DNA of 6,584 nucleotides from Lysobacterales bacterium. Its GTDB lineage: Bacteria; Pseudomonadota; Gammaproteobacteria; Xanthomonadales; Xanthomonadaceae. This document shows positions 1 through 5,305 of this stretch, piece after piece. Positions within the stretch are counted from its first letter, which is position 1. The number at the start of each line of letters is the position of its first letter. Below the pieces are notes generated by a model. It did not search any database. It was given only the letters and a program-made list of their open reading frames with translations, and had not been told where the DNA came from. Location of the stretch: contig JAGRJX010000130.1 of assembly GCA_020442545.1 (NCBI GenBank), forward strand, positions 1 through 6,584, given 5' to 3'. The translations under genes and the position numbers were made by a program.

Positions 1-619
1 AGCGGTTCCACAATCCGAGGATGCGGCGAAGAGTCGCCAGGCAAGACCGGAAGTTCGAAGCCCTTTTACAACCGTCCGTGATTTCGGGGTAGAACCCAAT
101 CAGGATCGCGATGCTGGAAGCGTCTCGACCCTCAACCTTCTTCAGAATAGCCAGCAGCTGGCTCGCGTCGACTGATCGAATTGGAAGCCGGCCGATCTCC
201 GGAAACACATCATCGGCTAACACCTTCCGGACCTGTGCCAGGTAGCCTGCTGATCGCCTTTTCTTCTCAAGCTCCCCAATCCACTCCTTCGCGACAGCTT
301 CGAAGGTGTCCTCAGCCGCTTGCAATGCCACAAGGCGGCGCGCCTTTCGCTCCGCTGCAGGGTGGATTCCTTGCTTGACCAAGCCCCTAGCACGATCCCG
401 CTCGGATCGGGCTTCGCGTAACGAGATGCTCGGGTATTCGCCAATCGCGAACACATTCTCCTTGCCGCCGATTCGATACCGATAGCGCCAGCACTTCGCT
501 CCGGTGGGATTGACCGCCAAGTGCAACCCGTCGCCATCAGGAAGTTTGTAGGCCTTGGCCGTCGGCTTAGCGTGCCGAACCTTGGTGTCGGTGAGATTTG
601 TAGTTGATCGAATAGCCAT
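1..619 (-). CDS. P4-type tyrosine integrase, N-terminal part (partial, possibly truncated)
   Basis: The frame opens at ATG 617-619 and stays open to the window edge (206 residues). Residues 1-95 match the DUF4102 arm-type DNA-binding domain of P4-like island integrases: LTDTKVRHAKP near 9-19, LPDGDGLHLAV at 27-36, WRYRYRIGGKE at 44-54, IGEYPSISLREAR at 59-71. Residues 103-166 look like the start of the core-binding SAM-like domain (FEAVAKEWIGE, VFPEIGRLPIRSVDASQLL, ending LKKVEGRDA). The family normally continues with a helix of the ETARRxRQR type; here residues 167-206 do not resemble it, in this or the other two minus-strand frames. The catalytic domain (R, HxxR, Y) would lie outside the window or be missing. 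Such enzymes integrate and excise islands at tRNA-like att sites. I infer either an integrase broken near nt 121 or a divergent one. The family call is firm; activity is unknown. Confidence 0.85.
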   Translation of the reverse strand, partial: MAIRSTTNLTDTKVRHAKPTAKAYKLPDGDGLHLAVNPTGAKCWRYRYRIGGKENVFAIGEYPSISLREARSERDRARGLVKQGIHPAAERKARRLVALQAAEDTFEAVAKEWIGELEKKRRSAGYLAQVRKVLADDVFPEIGRLPIRSVDASQLLAILKKVEGRDASSIAILIGFYPEITDGCKRASNFRSCLATLRRILGLWNR

Positions 620-623
620 AGCT

Positions 624-659
624 GCGGGTATCGCCTTGGATACCCAGCAGGATACCCGC
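624..659. promoter_or_regulatory. Three GGATACCC-type repeats before the integrase start (candidate arm/operator sites)
   Basis: GGATACCC occurs at 638-645 and 650-657, exactly 12 bp apart, and its complement GGGTATC at 626-632. The outer copies extend to a 9-bp inverted repeat (GCGGGTATC at 624-632, GATACCCGC at 651-659). The cluster ends 5 bp from the integrase ATG, so a protein bound there would cover the leader and ribosome entry site. Short repeats close to P4-like integrase genes commonly serve as integrase arm sites or excisionase/repressor operators. The binding role is inferred. Confidence 0.5.
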
Positions 660-828
660 ATTTGACCTGGCTTTAGAAGAACGTTCTCGCACGTCTTCGG
701 ACGATGATTTCTTGTCTTACAGTGACTTAAGAAACATCCTGGACTCTATCGGATGTTTTCGGACAACAATGCTAATTATCGATCATCAGGAGCATGCGAG
801 GTCTTGCCTTTCAGGTCGCGCGTTCTAG
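660..828. other. Gene-free spacer between integrase and DUF559 gene
   Basis: No reading frame here has a recognisable product. The stretch looks more AT-rich than the flanking genes and should contain the integrase promoter (minus strand) and, if the island boundary is near the integrase 5' end as in P4-like islands, an attachment site. I saw no tRNA: no T-arm GGTTCGANTCC-like motif and no cloverleaf on either strand. The only clear structure is the inverted repeat at 732-758. Confidence 0.5.
732..758. repeat. 8-bp inverted repeat (AAACATCC / GGATGTTT)
   Basis: AAACATCC at 732-739 and GGATGTTT at 751-758 are perfect reverse complements around an 11-nt centre. The spacing suits either an RNA hairpin or a two-fold protein site such as a recombinase core. 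It lies about 115 bp upstream of the integrase start. There is no T-tract, so it does not look like a terminator. Function is unknown. Confidence 0.45.
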
Positions 829-1218
829 CTAGTCCCTCTCCCGCTGGCGGGAGAGGGGTTGAGGTGAGGGTGGTTGGGCAGCATCCAACGCCTGGAGGAT
901 GGCGGTCAACACCGCATCGGTCTGGGTCAGCACGTCGTTATTCCAGAAGCGGATGACGGTATAGCCCAATTTTTCCAGTTGATCAGTTCGAAGCTGATCC
1001 GACTCGACTTGTCCTGCGTGTTGCCCGCCGTCGAGCTCAACGATGAGGCGTGATTCAATGCAGACGAAGTCGACAACATAACTGGCAAGCGGATGCTGAC
1101 GACGAAACTTGTGGCCATTTAACTGACCAGCGCGAAGACGTTGCCAGACAGCGCGCTCGGCGTCGGTCATGACGCACCGAAGGCGGCGGGCAACAACGAT
1201 GTTCTTGCGGGGCTTCAT
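829..1218 (-). CDS. DUF559 domain protein (Vsr-like endonuclease fold)
   Basis: A 129-residue protein, the usual size for stand-alone DUF559 proteins. The domain spans about residues 12-112: TDAERAVWQRLRAGQLNGHKFRRQ at 18-41 (E21 is the conserved helix acid), YVVDFVC at 47-53 with D50, LIVELDGGQH at 58-67 with E61 and D63, and VIRFWNNDVL at 88-97. D50 plus E61/D63 fit the acidic metal-binding positions of the PD-(D/E)XK/Vsr fold, so a DNA-nicking or endonuclease role is plausible, but the biological substrate of DUF559 is not established. ATG 1216-1218 overlaps the upstream stop codon as ATGA, and a G-rich stretch inside the flanking repeat could act as ribosome binding site. Residues from about 115 (PPSPQPLSRQRER) are encoded by the left palindromic repeat, and the TAG stop at 829-831 lies 2 bp outside it. 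Cytoplasmic; no signal peptide. Confidence 0.9.
   Translation of the reverse strand: MKPRKNIVVARRLRCVMTDAERAVWQRLRAGQLNGHKFRRQHPLASYVVDFVCIESRLIVELDGGQHAGQVESDQLRTDQLEKLGYTVIRFWNNDVLTQTDAVLTAILQALDAAQPPSPQPLSRQRERD
834..873 (+). repeat. Left palindromic repeat of the DUF559 cassette
   Basis: An 11-bp perfect palindrome (arms CCCTCTCCCGC at 834-844 and GCGGGAGAGGG at 847-857, 2-nt centre) is followed by the G-rich tail GTTGAGGTGAGGGTGG (858-873). It is the reverse-complement partner of 1219-1257. On the minus strand it encodes the DUF559 tail. It belongs to the class of dispersed repeats that produce 'SP-AGGRG / LSRERE'-like peptides when translated. Confidence 0.85.
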
Positions 1219-1724
1219 CCACCCTCACCCCAACCCTCTCCCGCCAACGGGAGAGGGGGCACTTGTGCAGAAGCTGGTGGCCATTCAAATAGCCGGCGAT
1301 CTTGGGGGCATTCCGTTGGCCAAGGATTCACTACCCATAGTCGACCAAAACCAGACTGCGACCACGAACAAGACAGATAGCTTGCAAGTTGATCGCGCCA
1401 GCGCTCTGGTGGCGGCAACGGCATGGTGGCTTCGTGGATAATCAAGTCGACAGGTATGTCATACCGAAATCCGCGTTCCACCTTGCGCGCTGCGGCCGAA
1501 ACGACATCGACACCAGCAAATCCCGAGAAGACTTGGTCTTGCCGCACTCCCTTTTCTATTTCTGCATCCGTCGCTGCAGTCAGCTCAAAACCACGGGGAA
1601 CTCCTTGTATCCGACAACGAACGTCAGGATCCCCTCCCTGGTGAACTGAGTCTCGGTCTGGCACGAGTCCAACTGCCTCCATGAAGCGATCAAAAATCAA
1701 TCGCTCATACTCCGACTTGGTCAC
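1215..1724 (-). CDS. Hypothetical protein coupled to trpE, PD-(D/E)XK-like features
   Basis: I do not recognise this 169-residue protein. I chose GTG 1722-1724 because it overlaps the trpE stop (GTGA) and matches where coding-like sequence begins (MTKSEYERLIFDRFMEAVGL). The frame is open farther upstream, to ATG 1790, but that part only overlaps trpE. Residues 31-54 read GDPDVRC...GFELTAATD, an acidic DPD plus E47 spacing reminiscent of PD-(D/E)XK nucleases but with T instead of the usual lysine. A second acidic stretch, DIPVDLIIHE, is at 89-98. No signal peptide or membrane segment is apparent. The last ~13 residues come from the palindromic repeat, so the native C-terminus may have been replaced when the repeat arrived. 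GC appears lower than in trpE, suggesting acquisition. The stop overlaps the DUF559 start (ATGA). The coding call is likely; the nuclease idea is weak. Confidence 0.65.
   Translation of the reverse strand: MTKSEYERLIFDRFMEAVGLVPDRDSVHQGGDPDVRCRIQGVPRGFELTAATDAEIEKGVRQDQVFSGFAGVDVVSAAARKVERGFRYDIPVDLIIHEATMPLPPPERWRDQLASYLSCSWSQSGFGRLWVVNPWPTECPQDRRLFEWPPASAQVPPLPLAGEGWGEGG
1219..1257 (-). repeat. Right palindromic repeat of the DUF559 cassette
   Basis: Arms CCCTCTCCCG (1234-1243) and CGGGAGAGGG (1248-1257) with a 4-nt centre, preceded on the plus strand by the C-rich tail at 1219-1233. Read on the minus strand it matches 834-873 with two substitutions and one missing G. It encodes the last residues of the upstream gene (PLPLAGEGWGEGG) and supplies the sequence just before the DUF559 ATG, so an mRNA hairpin here could affect translation of the DUF559 gene. 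Confidence 0.85.
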
Positions 1725-3205
1725 AACCCACCCGCCGCCTGCGCCACGGCGCGGAACAGGGCGCGGCCCTTGTTCATGGTTTCTTCCCACTCCTTTTCGG
1801 GGTCGGAGTCGAAGACGATGCCGGCGCCGGCCTGGACGTGCAGGCGGCCTTCGTGGATGACGGCGGTGCGGATGGCGATGGCGGTGTCGGCGTCGCCGTG
1901 CCAGCCGATGTAGCCGATGGCGCCGGCGTAGATGTTGCGCTTGACCGGCTCCAGCTCGCGGATGATTTCCAGCGCGCGGATCTTGGGAGCGCCGCTCAGC
2001 GTCCCGGCGGGGAACGTGGCCTTGAGCACGTCGGCGTAGCTCAGGCCATCGCGCAGCTTGCCGGTGACCTCGCTGACGATGTGCATGACGTGGCTGTAGC
2101 GTTCGATGACGAACTGCTCGGCAACGTCGACGCTGCCGGATTCGGCAACGCGGCCGATGTCGTTGCGGCCGAGGTCGATCAGCATGACGTGCTCGGCGCG
2201 CTCCTTGGGATCGGCCAGCAGCTCGGCTTCAAGCTGAAGGTCTTCCTCGTGCGTGCGACCACGCGGACGCGTACCGGCCAGCGGGCGCACGGTGACGTGA
2301 CCGTCGGTCTGCTTGACCAGGATCTCCGGCGAGCTGCCGACCACCTGCATGTCGCCGAAGTCGAAGAAGTACATGTACGGCGACGGATTGAGCGCACGCA
2401 GGGCGCGATAGACGTCCACCGGTCGCGCTCGGAACGGCACCGACAGGCGCTGGCTCAGCACCACCTGGAAGGCGTCGCCGGCGGCGATATAGTCCTTGCA
2501 GCGACGCACCGCGTCGATGAAGCCGTCGCGCGTGAAGCCGGAAACGAAGTCCTCCTCGCTGAGCGCGGATGGATCCAGCACTTCGGGATAGCTGCGACCG
2601 GAATGGCGCAGGCGATGCACCAGCTGGTCGAGGCGACGACAGGCGCGACCGTAGGCCTGCGGCTGGCTCGGATCGGCGTGGACGATCAGGTAGAGCTTGC
2701 CGGCGAGGTTGTCGAAAACCGCGACTTCCTCGCTCAGCAGCAGGCGGATTTCCGGTGTGCCGAGCTGGTCGTCGAGGTCAGCCGGCGCGGCCAGGCGCGG
2801 CTCGATATAGCCGATGCACTCGAAACCGAAGTAGCCGACCAGGCCGCCGGTGAACGCCGGCAGGCCATCGAGCTGCGGCACGCTGAACTGCTGGCGAAGC
2901 GTTTCGACTTCGCCCAGCGGGTCGTCCACATGCCGCTCTTCCACGACTTCGCCGTGCTCCAGCACCGTCAGCGTCTTGCCACGGAACTCGTAGCGACGCC
3001 GCGCCGGCAGGCCGATGATCGAATGCCGACCCCAGGTTTCGCCGCCGGCGACGGACTCCAGCAGGTAGGCGTCAGGGCCATCAGCCAGCTTCAGGTAGAC
3101 CGACAGCGGCGTGTCCAGATCGGACAGCACTTCGCGCACCACCGGGATGCGGTTGTGGCCGGCCTCGGCGAGGCGCGTGAATTCTTCGTGGCTCAGGGTG
3201 GGCAT
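1721..3205 (-). CDS. trpE: Anthranilate synthase component I
   Basis: The 494-residue protein catalyses chorismate plus ammonia (from the TrpG glutaminase) to anthranilate, the first committed step of tryptophan synthesis, in the cytoplasm. The N-terminal domain (about 20-180) carries LLES at 48-51, the position used for tryptophan feedback binding in TrpE. The chorismate-binding domain (about 225-490) has the full signature set: GDAFQVVLSQR at 243-253, RPLAGTRPRG at 307-316, DLGRNDIGRV at 344-353, FPAGTLSGAPKIRA at 398-411, YAGAIGYIGW at 426-435, and QAGAGIVFDSDPEKEWEE at 458-475. LLES and the normal length support TrpE over PabB, whose pathway makes folate. ATG 3203-3205 gives the family-typical N-terminus, though its Shine-Dalgarno is poor. 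It lies 69 bp behind the histidine kinase, with no visible trp leader peptide or attenuator in between. Its stop TGA overlaps the GTG of the next gene. trpG is not in the window. Confidence 0.98.
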   Translation of the reverse strand: MPTLSHEEFTRLAEAGHNRIPVVREVLSDLDTPLSVYLKLADGPDAYLLESVAGGETWGRHSIIGLPARRRYEFRGKTLTVLEHGEVVEERHVDDPLGEVETLRQQFSVPQLDGLPAFTGGLVGYFGFECIGYIEPRLAAPADLDDQLGTPEIRLLLSEEVAVFDNLAGKLYLIVHADPSQPQAYGRACRRLDQLVHRLRHSGRSYPEVLDPSALSEEDFVSGFTRDGFIDAVRRCKDYIAAGDAFQVVLSQRLSVPFRARPVDVYRALRALNPSPYMYFFDFGDMQVVGSSPEILVKQTDGHVTVRPLAGTRPRGRTHEEDLQLEAELLADPKERAEHVMLIDLGRNDIGRVAESGSVDVAEQFVIERYSHVMHIVSEVTGKLRDGLSYADVLKATFPAGTLSGAPKIRALEIIRELEPVKRNIYAGAIGYIGWHGDADTAIAIRTAVIHEGRLHVQAGAGIVFDSDPEKEWEETMNKGRALFRAVAQAAGGL

Positions 3206-3274
3206 GCGGCGGCGTCGGATTGCGACCGTTGGGCGCGCCAGTATGCCAGCGCCGGGCCGATGTCGCCGCCACGC

Positions 3275-5302
3275 TCATGCCGTCGTGCTATCGCCGGTTC
3301 TGTCCATGCCGCGCAGGCGCAGGCGAAACTCCACGCCGTCGCGGTTCGGCAGGTCACGGGCAATGACCTCGCCGCGATGCAGTTCGGCCACTAGCCGGAC
3401 GATGTAGAGACCGAGTCCAAGATGCGGTGCATCACCACCGCACGGTGCCCGGTCACGATGACTGACCAGCGAATCGAACAGGCGCTGGCTGATCTCCGGG
3501 TTCAGCGTTGTCCCCTGGTTGGCAACGGCGATCTCGATGCCGTCTCCACGCTCGGCAGGGCCCAGCGCGATGGCGATCCAGCCTTCCGCCGGGCAGAAGT
3601 CGCGGGCGTTGTCGACCAGCTTGTCCAGCGCCTGCGCCAGCAGTTCCGGTGCGCCGGTGAACGGCAGCGGTTGCGATGGCAGCAGCAGCTCCAGCTTTCG
3701 CGCGCCAAGCAGCGGCCGGTAGCCGTCGGCGCAGCCATTGACCAGCTCACGCAGTTCGAAGTCCTCCGCATCCGCACCGGCAATCGCGCGCTCGACGCGG
3801 GTGGCTTCGCTCATCGCGCGCACGATCGCTGCCAGCCGCGTGGCGCCATCGCGGGCACGGCCCACATAGGGCTCGGCTTCAGCAGGCAGCGACTGTGCCT
3901 CCAGGTTTTCCAGCGACGTGCGCACCACCGCCAGCGGCGTGTGCAGTTCGTGCGACAGCTTGCCGGCCAGGCTGCGCAAATAGTCGGTGTAGCCGTCAAC
4001 TTCGTCCAGCAGCCGAGCGAAACGACGCGACAGGTCGCCGACTTCGTCACGCGCGCCGGACTCGACAAATCGAGTGCGGCGCTGCCCGTCGCCAATCATG
4101 GCTGCGTCGACAGCTCGACCAAGGCGTCGCAGGCGCAGCGCCAGCCAGCTCGCGTAGGCCAGCAGCACACCACCGACCGCCAGCATCGCCAGCAAGGTCA
4201 AACCCAGCAGGCCGGACAAGGCACGCTGCGCCAGGTATGCGGCCTCGCTACGACGTTCCACCGAGAGCAGTGCGACGGTTTCCGCGCCTGCCCGTAGCGG
4301 CACCACGGCGCTGAGGCGCAATTGCAGCCCCGGTTCGGCATGCGTGGCGCTCGCCATGGCATCACCACCCGCGACCCGCGCTACTTCATCATTGAGCAGG
4401 CGATCCGGCATCGCCACCACCGGAGCTTCGGGCGTCTCTCCGACCAGCAGATCGTACAGCCAGCGTCGCCATTCCGGCAGCGGGCCGCCGCGTACCTGGG
4501 CCAGCTTGCCGGCGTCCGCCAGCACCCAGCCGTCCAGACTCAGCAAACGCACATGCAGGCCGGGTGGCACCAGTCGTCCGATGCGTCGGCCAAGGTCATC
4601 ATCACGCTGCGCCAGTGGCCACAGGCCACCCAGACGATCCGGCGCGCTGCCGATCCGTATCGCATTGCCATCAACCGATGTTCGGTCCAGCGCTTCGATG
4701 CCGATCCGCCGCGCCTGCCAGCCGGGCGGGAAGCGCAGCTCAACGCGATAACCACCGTCACGCTCCGCCCACTCGCCACGGATCGCCGGCAGCGGGTGCT
4801 CGTCCTCGGCGACCATGCCGAGCCGCCCTTCCTGCGACGAGAAGCGATAGGCGCGCACGCCACCATCATCGATAAGCAGGCGCAGCGCATCACCACGACG
4901 CGGCTCGCGTACCACCGTCGCGTCGTCGACGTCGGCCAGCAGATGCAGCGCACCACCATACCGGGCGAGCAGCACGCACAGGCGCGCGGGGCTTTCGTCC
5001 GCTACGACGTCTGCGGTGAAACACTGCTGCTGACCGCGTAACGCGGCCCAGTCGTCACCGTTGCCATCCAGGCGAAACGGCGCGCGGCTGTCGGCAGTGA
5101 AGAACAGCGGCCCCGGCCGCGGCAACAGCGGCTTTTCCGCGGCGATCACCCGCGACAGCACCTCTGCCGAATCGGTCAACGCCGCCGCTTGACCATCGCG
5201 CAGATGACCTTCAAGCCCACGCACAAACTGCCAGCCGGCCAGCGGCAGCACCAGCGTGACCAGACCAAGCAGCAGCAGCTGTTTGCGCAGCGACAGGCGC
5301 AT
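3275..5302 (-). CDS. pdsS: Sensor histidine kinase, PdsS-like (dedicated sortase system family)
   Basis: A 675-residue inner-membrane kinase. Its order is: TM1 at about 9-25; a large periplasmic domain of ~330 residues; TM2 at about 361-387; HAMP linker 388-440; dimerisation/phosphoacceptor helix with LSHELHTPLAVV at 449-460 (phosphorylated H451); and the ATPase domain with KLVDNARDF (N box, N565), VANQG at 593-597 in place of the usual DxGxG, LFDSLVS at 608-614, and HLGLGLYIVRL at 627-637. The N-x-G box together with LFDSLVS matches my memory of the TIGR03785-type kinases. The periplasmic part includes a CBM9-like stretch from about 68 to 200 (RLDGNGDDW at 77-85, YRVELRFPPGW at 185-195), hinting at a carbohydrate or envelope ligand. 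It starts 3 bp after the regulator's stop. Kinase identity is certain; subfamily is probable. Confidence 0.9.
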   Translation of the reverse strand: MRLSLRKQLLLLGLVTLVLPLAGWQFVRGLEGHLRDGQAAALTDSAEVLSRVIAAEKPLLPRPGPLFFTADSRAPFRLDGNGDDWAALRGQQQCFTADVVADESPARLCVLLARYGGALHLLADVDDATVVREPRRGDALRLLIDDGGVRAYRFSSQEGRLGMVAEDEHPLPAIRGEWAERDGGYRVELRFPPGWQARRIGIEALDRTSVDGNAIRIGSAPDRLGGLWPLAQRDDDLGRRIGRLVPPGLHVRLLSLDGWVLADAGKLAQVRGGPLPEWRRWLYDLLVGETPEAPVVAMPDRLLNDEVARVAGGDAMASATHAEPGLQLRLSAVVPLRAGAETVALLSVERRSEAAYLAQRALSGLLGLTLLAMLAVGGVLLAYASWLALRLRRLGRAVDAAMIGDGQRRTRFVESGARDEVGDLSRRFARLLDEVDGYTDYLRSLAGKLSHELHTPLAVVRTSLENLEAQSLPAEAEPYVGRARDGATRLAAIVRAMSEATRVERAIAGADAEDFELRELVNGCADGYRPLLGARKLELLLPSQPLPFTGAPELLAQALDKLVDNARDFCPAEGWIAIALGPAERGDGIEIAVANQGTTLNPEISQRLFDSLVSHRDRAPCGGDAPHLGLGLYIVRLVAELHRGEVIARDLPNRDGVEFRLRLRGMDRTGDSTTA

Positions 5303-5305
5303 CGA

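Larger units (their letters stand above)
834..1257. mobile_element. Candidate DUF559 cassette bounded by inverted repeats
   Basis: Two ~40-bp repeats in opposite orientation (834-873 and 1219-1257) enclose one gene and almost nothing else. The DUF559 start codon abuts the right repeat, and its reading frame runs through the left one. The copies differ by two substitutions and one 1-bp indel. This has the layout of a small terminal-inverted-repeat element. However, I found no target-site duplication, the gene is not a known transposase, and similar palindromic repeats occur alone in many proteobacterial genomes. Mobility is therefore inferred. The alternative is an ordinary DUF559 gene that was independently flanked by two repeats. 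Confidence 0.45.

Noticed and set aside
620..830. tRNA or tmRNA as integration site
   Set aside because: No T-arm consensus and no acceptor-stem pairing found on either strand.
753..956. Small plus-strand open frame over the left palindromic repeat
   Set aside because: Much of its sequence (SPSPAGGRGVEVRV) is repeat-derived and it overlaps the DUF559 gene.
834..1257. CRISPR or tandem-repeat array
   Set aside because: Only two repeat copies, in opposite orientation and separated by a gene; no regular spacers.
3206..3297. Short out-of-frame peptide (IGPALAYWRAQRSQSD) between the kinase and trpE, and an ATGA overlap at the kinase stop
   Set aside because: The frame is too short and runs into trpE out of phase; most likely chance in GC-rich DNA.
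1838..3394. Plus-strand 518-aa open frame opposite trpE
   Set aside because: It is antisense to an unmistakable trpE. Its composition (long A/D/G/V/H-rich runs, no motif) is typical of a GC-rich shadow frame.
3422..4297. Plus-strand 291-aa open frame opposite the kinase gene
   Set aside because: Antisense to the kinase's conserved H-box and ATPase region; Q/R/A-rich with no recognisable domain.
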